Shown piece after piece: positions 1 through 11,540 of a stretch of 64,000 bases of DNA. Origin of the DNA: Synanceia verrucosa (taxonomy: Eukaryota; Chordata; Actinopteri; Perciformes; Synanceiidae); NCBI GenBank assembly GCA_029721515.1, contig CM056556.1, positions 16,111,598 through 16,175,597 of the forward strand, written 5' to 3'. A model generated the notes under the pieces. The model was not told the DNA's origin. It ran no database searches and saw only the letters and a program-made list of their open reading frames with translations. A program made the position numbers and the translations under genes. Position 1 is the first letter of the stretch. Every line of letters begins with the position of its first letter.

Positions 1-121
1 CGGTCAATTTGAATTAGCCAATTAATCTAATCCCCATGCATTTTTTTGGATGATGGGAAGAACCGGAGTACCCGGGAGAACCCACGCATACACGGGGAGA
101 ACATGCAAACTCCACACAGAA
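1..121 (-). repeat. tRNA-derived SINE-type repeat, truncated copy
   Basis: This stretch matches the middle part of the fuller copies at 4923-5278, 32728-33083 and 35192-35532. Shared landmarks are the 'catgcattttttttgga'-like block, the 'gagaacccacgca' block and 'gaacatgcaaactccaca'. Orientation is minus relative to the 4923 copy. Homology stops near 121, just before the part that would hold the tRNA-like head, so the copy is 5'-truncated, as expected from incomplete reverse transcription. The other end lies outside the window. Confidence 0.8.
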
Positions 122-3002
122 TCGAAGTTTGATGCTGATTGACAGCCACTCCCATTAAAGGATAGCCAATTCCAATCAAGACTGGGCTGCCAACTCATAA
201 CAACTGATGGACAACTTTCCACCCAGCTGGGCAGACATTGTGTGATATTCTCAATCGTTTTACTCAGCTCCAACTCAAATTGCACGAGTTTGAAATTTCG
301 CAGCTCAGGATTCGAGGGGCGACCAGGATATCAAACAGGTTTGATTTTCTTGGGACCATACAGTTGCTCCTGGCTGGTTGTGAGGTGTTAATTGCTTCTT
401 GTTACCCAATGTAAACTACACGATGCATGACACACGATTAAGCCGGGACTCGGCCCGATCCCAAAAATAGTCGTACGAGTGAAAAATTGGCTCAAAATGG
501 GCCAAAAATTGCACAGTGTATGCCCACTTTAATGAGATGACATGGCAAAAACAACAGGCAAGTAATAGCTCATCTGAAGCTTACTGGAAATAGAGCAAAT
601 ATAAAACAAATGCTCAGGGTAGTTATGTGACAAAAATGTTGACATTACATCTTCAATGAATGGTGTTGTTTATTTAGACCCAGCACACCTGCTGGTAATT
701 ACTAAAAAAGTAGACTTCTGGAGAAAAGCAATTTTTTTTGTCATTAGAAGAATGACAGAGTCAAACAAACAGCGGCAGACAACACAGCAGAGAACACACT
801 TCATGTCTGGCTTGGAGAAGAAACCAGTGTGTGTTTTTAAGGCTTGGAGAGTCAACTGATTGTCGAGGGAGAACATCGCTGCTGCTGGGTTAATTTGATC
901 CATATTTTTGCAAGGGGGGACTGGATGGGTGGCTGGAAGCAATGTAGTCTTTTGGAGCTTTGGTCCTCATGAGTAGGACAGCACCCCCAGTTTGTGCTTG
1001 CCAGAAACAAGCTGCAGGCCTTGGAAGAGGACAACATCACATATTTCTACAGTATGGTGCAGAGCAGGGTTTAGGTTTCCTCAATCACACATTGAAACTG
1101 TTATCCCAAGCCTGAAATTGGCCTTTGTAAACTAGTCTGAGTTATAAAAGTAGTCTTTAAGCCTTTTATTTATAAATCCCTCCTACATCAATACTATTTA
1201 TTTTTGTCACAGTGACAATGAACTACAGCAAATGACATCAATCTTCATCTAAAGTCATTATTTCTGTTGGGGAAGTTTTCTCTAAACGAGCAAGATAATT
1301 GCCCTTGGAACAAGGTCTCCTTTTGTTTCAATGAAAATTCCAGTTGACTAAGTCAGAGGCAAGAAAGACCAAAGCTCAGTACTACAAGCAGAGGACTGGC
1401 AGTAAGAAAATCAATTATGCAGCAGTTTAAATATGTATGGTAGTTAATTGTCTGTCATATCCAAAGGCCAATACAGATAGTGCTATGGAAAAAAAATCTT
1501 TTATGATTTGAATAGCTGCACCCCAGACATTGATATGATCTGAGTTTCAAAGGGATTTTTTTTTTTCTTGAACAATGTCTGGTTCACTTTTTGACCCTTA
1601 AATAAAGTCCAGCTGCTAGACCCTCTGAACTCTTCCCTCCTTCATCCTGCTCCCTCCATATGCAGATGGTGGGCCTGTTTGCAGCCAGAGGTTGGGGTTT
1701 ATTGGTGGAAACAGCATACCCAAATGCACATTCAAAATACCAAAAACCCCAGACCCCTCCCCAAATACTCCTTCCGGTCCTTTGGTGTGACCCCGACTCT
1801 ATGCCTTGCAGATATGGATGTCTGCGCAATGTTAGAGGATATTAGCTATTCTTTACTTTTAGCATGAAGAACAGACTTGAAAAGGGGCCTCCCTCTCTCT
1901 TTCTCTATGAAGCCCCCTCAAGCTGTATTGGATAAAAGCACGTAGGGGGATTTGGGACATGAAAGCTGAAGAATTTACACAGGCTTCAAATCAGTTTACA
2001 ACTCCCTTTGTCTGCAGAAAAAGGCTTCATGTGAGGAAAAGAAGGGGGATCTTCTGCAAATTGAGCAAAAAGCTGGAGGAGGCTTTGGCGAGGTCAGCGC
2101 TGTTTTGGCACGTCTGGCTGCTGTTGCAGGCAGGATGTTCCACAGTGAAGGTTTAGGGTGGCTGTTGTAAACCGAGCTGCCCGTTCATTGCAGGAAAAAT
2201 AAACAGAGGGCCGGGCCTGAAGAAAATACTGAGTACAGTGAAGCATGTGTTCCCTTGCATAGCTGACACATTGTTTCAGAAATAACAGTCTGAGGCCGCT
2301 TTCCATGCTTATGCAAATGCATGGACACACTTGCATGTACACGCTTTTCGAAGTCGTCTTTCATTCTTTCTCACTCTCTCGGCAAGCACTCACACAGGTT
2401 CCCTAACTCACAACCCTGCAGGACTCCTTTTCCTCTGCACTGCTGTAATAACATTGTGACTGGATATGGAATGGAATAAACCACCCTCCTTTCCTGCTCA
2501 GCCTCCACTCCTCTATCATTCATCCTCCATCCAGCAGGCACCCTCCACGCAACCAGCTCTCCATCCCTCTCCTGTCTAGATGACTATTTTTAGCGGCAGC
2601 GCTGCTATTCTGGAATTTGTTGCTGACTGGCTACCGCTGGGTGTCTGGGCGGCGATCTCTTCTGGAATGTCTGGCGCACTCTCAAACCACTCCAGAGTCC
2701 CAGCGCAGGGTGGACGACTCTGATTACAACGTTAAGCCCGCTGTAGATGTATGGCTCACTCTGCCTCAAGCAGAAACATAAAGCTAAAGCGAGGGGAAAG
2801 AACTTTCTCTGTCCTATACCACTTAGTTTTGTCTGTGTCATTTGTTGCTTTTGTCTATTGATAGAGGATAAAATCCATTAAAAAAGCAACTTTATGGGGA
2901 CACTGCTCCCATTTGGTCCTCACAAGGTAAATCATGATGTTCACAGATGGTCACTTAGTTAACATTTTACAGTTCTATTTTTCTTTAGTTTCTATTTCTA
3001 TA
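122..3002. other. Intergenic, no gene recognised
   Basis: No open frame here resembles a known protein, and the short frames on both strands lack convincing splice context. The sequence is AT-rich and unique-looking apart from a few homopolymers. Around 2470-2670 there is a small group of transcription-factor-like words: a MEF2-type CTATTTTTAG at 2584-2593 and GGAATG (TEAD-type) words nearby. These are too short to be convincing alone. Confidence 0.5.
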
Positions 3003-3004
3003 TA

Positions 3005-3583
3005 TACTCAACAACAAAAGAAACACAAGTTCTATAAAGTGAATTATAGTTGTTGCCGTTTGTCTCAGCAGCAATGTGAAAATGCTTGTTTGGACAAAAG
3101 ATAGCGTATGAATTGTAAGGTGCCAAAAATGCAATAAGTGTGTGTTGTGACACCGTATTCCGATGGCCAGTTTAACAGAGGTGTGGTCGACCCAGACGAC
3201 TAGATCACTGGCACTTCTCTAAGTGCTTTTGTAATGATGCCGCGACTGACGCAAATCCAACGCGAACATGCTATTGGAATGCTGAGTGCCGGCATTAGTG
3301 AGCGAGATGTTGCTAGGGCAATGAACGTTCATGAATGAACAATTAGTTGTCTCAGGCCCAGATTCAATGCCAACAGCACTTCAGCTTGCCCACGCAGCAG
3401 CAGACCATATGTGACGACCAACCAATACACCGCCATTGCCGCCGCGAATGGGGTAACGTCCATCGTTACTGGACACGTCAACAGTGGTCGGATGTTCTGT
3501 TTTCAGACGAGTCACGTTTCTGTTCCTTTTGTAGGTAGTTTTGGGTCGCTTAAAAAAACTTGCGTTTCTTTTGTTGCTGAGTA
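3005..3583 (+). mobile_element. Tc1-like DNA transposon, internally deleted
   Basis: Terminal inverted repeats of about 27 bp lie at 3003-3029 and 3559-3585, differ at two positions, and are bounded by TA dinucleotides, the Tc1/mariner target. The interior holds a recognisable but broken transposase. An N-terminal frame (3237-3338) starts MPRLTQIQREHAIG and ends in a stop after 33 codons. The frame then shifts, and a C-terminal piece near 3430-3530 carries WTRQQWSDVLFSDESRF, the region around the second catalytic Asp of the DDE domain. The roughly 580-bp length against about 1.6 kb for a complete element, and the missing centre, show that it cannot encode a working enzyme. It could only have moved with transposase supplied elsewhere. 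Confidence 0.88.
3237..3530 (+). pseudogene. Tc1-like transposase remnant
   Basis: Two blocks of Tc1-family transposase similarity lie in different frames inside the inverted repeats. The first (3237-3338) is the paired-like DNA-binding N terminus. After the TGA the similarity continues in another frame (TISCLRPRFNA, then PRSSRPYVTT). The second block reads WTRQQWSDVLFSDESRF. Most of the catalytic core between the blocks is absent. I infer a pseudogene from the stop, the frameshift and the deletion together. Confidence 0.8.
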
Positions 3584-3711
3584 TATTTTTTGTTCTGTAC
3601 CACTGCTGCTTTTTCATTTCTCCAAGACTGGATGTGTGTGATGTAAGTGATGTGGCTGGCTCCCCGGACAGCTGATGAGGCACACCTGAATCTCTTTCCA
3701 CAAAAAAGCCA

Positions 3712-4804
3712 GGGCCTCATGTATCAAAGTAGTGTACGCCCGCAAACATAGCGTATGCCAGGATCCATGCTCATGTTCTGATGTATCAACAGTGAAATGA
3801 GCACACCAACTTCATAGCTGCCGTTCGCCAGGTTCTGATGCTTTTGGTCTGTTCCCGACACTTAGAGGGGATGCTAGTTGGTAAACAGCTGTGCGCGGAG
3901 CTGTGACTGGCCTTAGTGCACCACAGTGAGGAGCTGAGCGCTGCCAGTGCCCACACAGGTGCTGACCACACTGGACCACGGGAGCTGGCCGACCGATTGG
4001 GAGTGAGCCAGTTGACCCTGAGCTGGGCCATGCCACCTGTGTTGGACTGGATCATCCACATGTCAGACAGGCATATAAAATTTGCATACTTACAGCTAAA
4101 CAGGTCAACATTAATGCGCAATTTACAGCGATAGCCAGATTCCCTTTTGCAATCAGAGCAATTGACTGCATTCATGTTACAATAAAAGGACTATCTCATT
4201 GTGCAGATTATGTGACGAGCAAATGCATCTGACCAACAGCACTGCAAGGTGGTTTCGCTCAAAGTGTGATTCATACATAAATAAAAGCATGGTTGGAAAC
4301 AGGCTGCAGGCGGGCAGGCATGATGCGGGGCAGCTGGAGTAAATGTTGACTGGTCATCAGTCTTCTCCCTGACTCATGGTTTGCATGTGTGCGTCCCCGA
4401 TTATCATCTACGCACGTACATGAAGTCACATATAGCTTCATCAGCATCTCTCCTGTATTGCACTCCTATTTCACAGTGCGATCCATCAAGTGCAGCACAT
4501 GTGGTGTCTAATCCTGTGCTTTTAACTCAGGTAACCTTGGTTACGCCCTGAAGCTTCTCCTCTTTCTCCTCTCGTGATGAGGACAGCCCCAGCGTGGAGC
4601 CTATTTAAATGAATTTGCTTATTTATTTATGGGTGTGGTGATGCCAACACGTGCTCTCAGTTCCACTCTGAATGGGATGTATCAAGGGAGGCTGTGTGGA
4701 TTCAGTTTGAAACATCCATTGATGATGCCGTATGGTACTTTCTGGATTACAGCATATGCCAGCTCTCAGAATGAAATCCATGTAAGTATTGATACATGAG
4801 ACCC
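3712..4804 (+). mobile_element. PIF/Harbinger-type transposon, decayed copy A
   Basis: Ends are imperfect inverted repeats: GGGCCTCATGTATCAA on the left and a complement reading TGATACATGAGACCC on the right. The interior encodes a broken Harbinger transposase on the plus strand. Around 3985-4090 it reads ADRLGVSQLTLSWAMPPVLD, the helix-turn-helix-like part. Around 4130-4180 it reads FPFAIRAIDCIHV, corresponding to the family's 'GFPxVIGAIDCTHV' catalytic block. Stops interrupt the frame several times, so it is inactive. A shorter homologous copy lies in inverted orientation at 45342-46215. Flanking 3-bp duplications are not clear here. Confidence 0.8.
3985..4211 (+). pseudogene. Harbinger transposase fragment
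   Basis: The fragment contains a SQ.TLS.AMP.VLD-like segment, a DRHIKFAYLQ segment, an in-frame TAG, and then the IDCIHV block holding the first catalytic Asp of the DDE nuclease. The family assignment rests on the IDCTHV hallmark and on the order of the segments. Stop codons before and after IDCIHV rule out function. Confidence 0.7.
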
Positions 4805-4910
4805 CTTGACTCTTCACCAATACTGTGCCAAATAATCTATCCAGTACAGTAGAGCAAGTCTTTTTTGTTTTCATAGTAGTTATTCCTTGTAACTTAGTTT
4901 TAGTTTTCCT

Positions 4911-4922
4911 TGTTTCCCAGTG
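4911..4922. repeat. SINE target-site duplication, left
   Basis: TGTTTCCCAGTG here is repeated exactly at 5279-5290, directly after the (ATGG)n tail of the SINE. It is a perfect 12-bp target-site duplication. Confidence 0.9.
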
Positions 4923-5278
4923 GGGCAGCATGGTGGTGCAGTGGTTAGCACTGTCCACTGTCGCCTCACAGCAAGAAGGTAGCAGCTTCGATTCCCGGCC
5001 CGGGGCCTTTCTGTGTGGAGTTTGCATGTTCTCGTGTCTGCGTAGGTTCTTTCCGGGTACTCTGGCTTCCTCCCACCATCCACAAACATGCATGGGGATT
5101 AGGTTAACTGGCTAATTTAAATTGACCATAAGTGTGAACGTGAGTGTGAGTGGTTGTCTGTCTCTATGTGCCCTGTGCTGTACAGGTGACTTATCCTTTT
5201 GTTCTAAGACAGCTGGGATCGGCTCCAGCCCCCCTGCGACCTTATGTGAGGATAAGCGGTAGAAAATGGATGGATGGA
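4923..5278 (+). mobile_element. tRNA-derived SINE, full-length copy
   Basis: A 356-bp element with a tRNA-like head. A box-A-like TGGTGCAGTGGTTAGCAC lies at about 4932-4949 and a box-B-like GCTTCGATTCC at about 4985-4995; these are the internal RNA polymerase III promoter elements of tRNA genes. A body of about 230 bp follows, with a TGGATGGATG tail. Perfect 12-bp duplications at 4911-4922 and 5279-5290 prove insertion through target-primed reverse transcription. This repeat type is abundant in teleosts, but I do not assign a Repbase name. Confidence 0.9.
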
Positions 5279-5290
5279 TGTTTCCCAGTG
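5279..5290. repeat. SINE target-site duplication, right
   Basis: An exact copy of the 12 bases at 4911-4922, placed immediately after the ATGG tail. Confidence 0.9.
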
Positions 5291-6871
5291 CTTACCTGCT
5301 ACATACTGTGATCTCCTGTGCCTGCCAGACTCCTTGTATGCCTCGTCGCCTCCCCAGTTTGCACGATCCCTCATGTTCAAGTTTCCTGCTCAACCTCAAG
5401 CCTTTACCACCTCAGTCACCATCTTACATCCAAAGATGTAAGAGTATGATGTAAGTATGCTGGTGTGGATGAAACAATGATAACAACAATGAGTGAGCTT
5501 TAGAGGTGCAGGTTGGTAGGCCTATTTACTGTTGGACTGAGCCAGGCCAGCTGTATTTCCAGTTTTCATGCAAGGCTAGGTTAAATTGCTGCTGGCTATT
5601 TCCAGACAAAATTGAGATTTTATCAACCTTCTCCACAGAACTCACAGCCAGGAAGCAAATATTCCAGCTAAATATGCAAATACCCCAGCATGTTGAGCTA
5701 TCACTACAAGGCGTAAGGGTTAGGGTTGGTGTTATAGGTATGTCATGTTATAGTTGAAGTTTGGTCTCCAGTCTCCAGGAAATGAATGAAAGTCCATGCT
5801 TACATGTTTTGCTGTGTTTGTGTGTATATGCGTGTGGTCCATGAAAAGAAAATAAGCAGCACTAATGAGAAGTTTTTCCTGTCTTGGATCAGGCTTTAGG
5901 GGTTTCAAAGCAAAATTATTTGCAGTTGAGGGAACACCGTCCAAGCCCACCTGTTGCTCATGATTGCAGAGATCCCCTTGAGCTGGGCCTTGCTGAGAGA
6001 CACACTGCAGGATGCCACTCAGTAACATCAATGGACAGGGCAGGCCCATTCAATCAACATGATTACCCAAGAAGAGGCGATGCACTGCAGTGCAAATGCA
6101 CTGTTCATAGCCTTCAGGCATTATTGAATTACAAAATGGAATTAGAGAGATGCAGTCAGCAGTGCTCCTCATGTTTTTTTTTTTTTGTTTTTTTTGTTTT
6201 TTTATCTAGCACCCAAACAATCAGAAATTACAGAACTATTTAAGAGAGTCCACCCGCATGTCATTCCTGTTAATCACGGCTCTGTAGATGCTTTCCATCC
6301 TGGCCGCACTGTGAATCCACAGGGTGTACTTTATGTAAAATTTAATGAAAATCCTGCCCTACCAAATGGCAATGAGAGTTCATCCGGTGAGGGAGTGGTT
6401 TCCCCCAGGCCAAGTGATTAGTGCATGAACAGGAGGGTGTAAAAATAACACGATGGGACGCAGCCAAGTCTTTCAAAACACGTATTCATGCACCTCTTGC
6501 CTCTTCAGCAGCCAAGAGGAGGAAATGTTTCAATGGCATGTAACCCTTTCATTGTAAATCACTGAACTCTGCATCCTGCCGATCCTCGAGCTACTGATAA
6601 GAATTCCCATCGCAAAGCATCTTGTTCTTGTTAAGATGTACACAGGCGAGTATGAAAAGTGAACAGTCAGCAGTGTGAGCATGGATGCAGCTAATTGAGC
6701 TTGGCCCTTCCCAAATGAGGGGATGTGGGTTTAGATCCAGTTTGGTGGGGCCGAGTCCAGGCCATGGAGAAAAGTGGCGACTGGGAGGAAGCTCATCAGA
6801 CGCTGTGGCCGAGCCGTCTCGCTAACTGGCCAGTCAGGTAATTAAACAGCCTATATCACTCTATGTGAGGG

Positions 6872-6902
<31 letters not shown>

Positions 6903-9900
6903 CAGAGTGTGAAAGGCCAGACAAGGGAAGCAAAGTCGTTCTTGGCTGAAGCTCATAGATGTGCAGCCCGGCTACTCTGGGATCCAATCCCATGGCCACA
7001 GGGTTTTAGCACTGCTGGTTTTAGCTCATCCTTCAATTTGGTTGGAGGCTTTTTCTTTTACCAACTCCTGACCCATCCCCACAACCCCCTACCCCAATCC
7101 AATACACCCGTAGCTTTAAGTAGAAATGCAGCAGAAAGAGCTGGATAGATGGATGTATCCCCCAGCTGGATAACATTCCTCTGGTTTCCACTTGTGTCTG
7201 CTTCTCCTTTTTTATGGGTCAGTGTTTCTGTGATTAAAGTTTCTTTTCCTTTTCCCCCTCCCTCTGCTTTTCCACTCTCTTTCCATTCATAGCTATTTTC
7301 CTCTCTGCTTTTTTCACCCATCCATTTTTTATGTGAATTTAAATAGTCCCAAAATTTGACCAGGGAAACTCCCATCCAGTTTTGTCCTACAGTTACTTCA
7401 CCACCAGGATTTTAAAAAAGGATCCTTGTTTGATGCCTCCTGTGAATGTAATCATTTGGAGGTTTAGTCTTGCAGTTATTCAGATTGCTTTGTAAATGTG
7501 TTGTCTCTACTCAGTTGATGTTGTGAGATCACTGTCACACTGTCACACTTTCTCACGCTGCCACCCTTTAACAGTGACTCTTCACATGGTCTTATCATCC
7601 ATGCCAACCGACTGGCCATCCTCAAACTGACATAACAGTGATTAATACAAGCACGGGTGTGGACTCCTGGTTCTGCTTCCTCTTCCTCCTCTGCTCTCCA
7701 GACGTGGCTGTTTCACACGGAGGGGGGCTTGATGAGTCTCCAAGTGTGAGATGAGTGATTTTGGCTGTTCAAAGCAGTGACAAAACAGAAAGTCACATCT
7801 GAATACAGTGTGTGCATTTGCATGTAAATAAATCTAGTTCACTGTGTCCAGAAGCTGGCTCTAAGTATGACCACAAGAGCCAAACACACATTTATTCAAG
7901 AATTTCCAACCTAAAATGAGATTTTAGCTCATCATTATAAAATTAGATGTTCTTTTTTTCCACTGCATTTCAATTTATCCTGTTACAGTACAATTGAATT
8001 CGCTCAGTCTCGTGTTTCAGCAGCTTGTTTGGAAAAGTACACTCTGTCCATTACGATAATATGCTCAATACTACTATGACCACATATCTCTAGGAACGTC
8101 TGACCTCTTCACCACATTCAGATAACTTGGGAGAAAAAACCCAGAGGGCATTAATCCCTGTCAGGGTGGTCCATCTACTGTTGTCTCTTTTTAAAAGGAA
8201 GAGGGGGAAAAAAACTTCCCAGGAGTATGTGGGGCCTGACATTCACGATCCCATTACAGCCCACCTAAGACACAGACATGCACATAAAACAACGTGAGAC
8301 ACAAGGTAATGAAGTGCTAACCACTGAGGTAATCACTCTCCGTTTTCTCTTCTTGTCCCTCCACCCTTGGTTCTTCTTCTCAATCTCTCCCTCCTCATGT
8401 GCTTTAAAATAGTCACCAACTAGAGATTCCATTAGATAAATGAAAATGTGTATTTTCCTCAAGTATGTTTGTGGGAATGGAGACAACCATGAGGAGGTTT
8501 TGTGGTTCTTCTCATGATGAAGGGATTAAAAGCAGCCTCGAGGGGAATGAATACTCGCTTCTTGGATTGATTTAAGAAAAGAGGAACATCCTAGACAGAT
8601 ATCAAGGCCTGTGTTGCCTGCCAAGATGAGGCAAGGGCGGGGAAGTTCTTTTGGGAACGGTTGAGTTTCAAATAAAAGCCAGCTCTCTGCAGCGTGCACA
8701 GGTGAGCCATGTTTGATGCTCACTTAGGGTGACATTTGGATGGGAGCACAGTGTTTTTTCTCCCAGGCAAAGATACAAATCTCCCTTTGGTAGCTGTGGT
8801 TGGTTGGGGTGGGGGTTGGCTGTTGGGGTGTCTTGTCTTAACATGGTAAATTGGCTGGTGAGTTGTTCCTGAAAGATTCCTTCTATGAGTGATGGCCATC
8901 TGGGCTGTTTCTCAGTGTGAGTGAGCATGCTTTTCCCTTTTTTTTCTCCTCTTTCTTCTTCTTCCGAAATAGCAGTGAAATGTTGAAGAAAAACAAATGA
9001 AAAGATAGTGCTTTGAAAATGGATCTGTCCCAGCAGCCCTCCACCACCCACCTCCTCCCTCAATTCTGACCCCCACCTCCCTTCACTTGTGCAGGCTTGA
9101 CGAAAGAATATACCTCTCTTCATCGCACGCAATGTAGGGGGAGGGAGGACTGAGTTGAAATTAAAAGAAAAAAAATCAGGGAGGAGGAAGGAATGATGGA
9201 GACGAGAGGAGGAGAAAATGATGGTTAGAGGAAGACTCATCTAAGCAGGCTGATGATAAAAATGTAGAGTAAGCAGATAGCAAGAATAAACTGAGAGAAT
9301 AAATGAGTAGTTGTTCATATAGTAGGGGAGGTGAAAGGAGAAAGGATGTCTTTGGTCTGGACAGCTCAAGAATTTTTATAAGGTTCAAAATGGCTGAAGA
9401 AGCATTGAAGGGGCAGGACACATAAAGTGGCTTTTTAAAATATGGATGGAGTTCAAAGTGGGTGGCTCAGGCTGTCGCCATCTTGGCAGTAACAACAAAG
9501 CCTAACTCCCAACTAATCCAAAAATGGGCAAATCTGTGAAGCTGTGGTTGGTACCCACCTGTCATTCACAGTGAGCACACTCTCAATTATGTCTAACTCT
9601 AATATAATTTCATTTAAACATATGAGTTACATAAATAACTGACTCACCATACTGTCATTATGAATGGGGACATTAGGTAGGCTACAGAGACCCAGCCTAT
9701 TTTCTTTTTTTTTGTGATCAAATGTCTTTATTAAGTAAGTCACACAAGGTTATAGAAAACCATCTCTGCCAAATTACACAAAGTATGCCAAAGACATAAG
9801 AACGTGTCCCTGGGCAAAAATACAGAGGAGAGACCCAACCAATTTTCTTGTAAATGTTTTTTTTACACTTTAAAACTGTGCATTCAGGGTATATAGGGAT

Positions 9901-11347
9901 CAACTATTTTTTGGAACTACCCTCCATCTGAGGAACTGCACATGAACTGCACTGAACATTGTTGTGTTGGCTTCACTTTTCAGCATCGGTTGCACCTTTT
10001 TTTCAGAGCTTTTATGCTGCAGCTGCTTGCCATCTTTCATTCAATGTCTTTTTCACATTTTTAACTGACACATCAAAATCCTCTTCTTTTATTTCAAAAC
10101 AATTATTCTGTGACTAGCAAGGAGCTGCCATAACTTGTTCATCTGACCATTTCACACCAATACACTCAGTACCTGACAACATCAAAGACAGTAACTGACA
10201 CACCTACACCTCCTACACATCTTCTCAAAACACAAATCTTTCATACACTAATGACACGATGTAATGGTGAGCTATGCACTGAGCAGGGTGGGAAAGATTA
10301 GTGAACTGACAGACATTCCAAGCAGCTGATGTCAAAGTATTATCACAAAATATGCTCAATATGATGTTACGAACCAAAATATGAACCCCTTGGACAATGT
10401 GAGAGCTGATATGTTTAGACTAGGGTGGTCCCCAACTGGCTGACCTGGAGGTCAAAATCATAACTCCTGAGGTAGAAATTCCTCAGGCCTGATCCAAAGA
10501 CAAAGGTGAGAGGTGGACCAAGAGGCCTTTGTTGCCAGACTCTGGAAGCAATACTAGCCAAATGAGTGGATCACGGGCCCACTGACCACAAGCACATTCC
10601 AGTCATTCTACCCTCCGACAGTGATGTCCTGGTGAGTTTACAGAGGACAGATGTCTGCTTCACAACCTGTGTGGCAGAAGGAGGAGGTGGTGTCAGAGGC
10701 CGAATGGGGGATCTTTTGATATCATTGTTCGTTCCCACTTCCAGACTTGCTGTGGTTTCAACTCTGGTGAATCATTTTGTATGAGTCTGTGTGAAGCTCA
10801 TCCACCTAAAAGCCTCCACAAGTTTATTTAGATTGTGATGTTGGACCAGAAAAAATGTTTCACTCTGCAGGCATTGCTGTTTATAGAGTCAAGGTTAGGA
10901 CATCTGAACTCTGGAACTTTGCTCAAGCCCACATCCCGTTGTAGTGTCCTTGAGCAACACAAATCAGACCAAGGCCCTTTCCAACCAATTATAACCTGAT
11001 GAAGTTGAGGTTTAATGTTCTTGTTCCCTCTCAGAATTTTAATCAGCTCATTTTTAAAACGGGAAGTACCTTGTGCCAGCGTTTTTGCCCATTTTGAATC
11101 ATATTTCAAGACCTACAGAATATTTTGTACCATGTCTCTGGAAACACAGAGTAGCTCAAATGAAAGAAGAGACTCCCTATTTCATCGTGAAAAAAAATGT
11201 TTGTTTTTACCTCGTTCCATTCTTGTTTTATCTGGAGGAGAGTAGAGGCCACTTTCACCAAAATCACCACTTTTTGTCCAGAATCCATCTGTTTTCCTCT
11301 CTAGATGTGATCATCTCCACTTCCTCCTTTGCTCTCTGTGGCGTATA
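5291..11347. other. Intergenic, no gene recognised
   Basis: About 6 kb without a recognisable exon. It includes a T-rich run near 6176-6202, a (CT)n tract at 6872-6902, and a purine/pyrimidine-biased block near 8930-9230. The biased block produces a long minus-strand frame (8668-9240) that is low-complexity and has no family resemblance. 'gggttagggtt' near 5718 is a two-unit telomere-like word and is probably chance. Confidence 0.5.
6872..6902. repeat. (CT)n microsatellite
   Basis: About 31 bp of CT dinucleotides, interrupted once by TG. Confidence 0.95.
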
Positions 11348-11540
11348 TTAACTCTTTACATCCCGATTACAAAGCACAGAAGCCCCAGAAATACTCACAG
11401 GCTGCGAGAGGCTGCAAGAGGCGGTTTCAGCGACCAGCTGCAGAAAAAACGAAAAACTTTGATGTTGTATTACGTCAATGGCACTCAAGCGTCAGATTTT
11501 GAATGATGTCGTATTACATTAATGGCACTCAAAGAGTTAA
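11348..11540. mobile_element. TTAA-bounded MITE (piggyBac-like), copy 1
   Basis: A 193-bp unit bounded by TTAACTCTTT on the left and AAAGAGTTAA on the right, perfect 10-bp inverted ends that include a TTAA at each side. TTAA is the target and duplication of piggyBac transposons. Two subterminal copies of 'atggcactcaa' lie near the right end. There is no coding capacity. Related sequence is at 21442-21619 and a fragment is at 18675-18725, so this is a dispersed family. The piggyBac assignment is inferred from the TTAA ends alone. Confidence 0.7.

Noticed and set aside
4932..4995. Possible tRNA gene (box A and box B)
   Set aside because: The boxes belong to the SINE head. No cloverleaf with matching acceptor stem can be drawn, and the body and tail are those of a retroposon.
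5714..5730. Telomere-like gggttagggtt
   Set aside because: Only about two units; expected by chance in 64 kb.
8668..9240. 190-codon minus-strand frame
   Set aside because: Low-complexity, purine-biased DNA; no domain, no splice context and no family resemblance.
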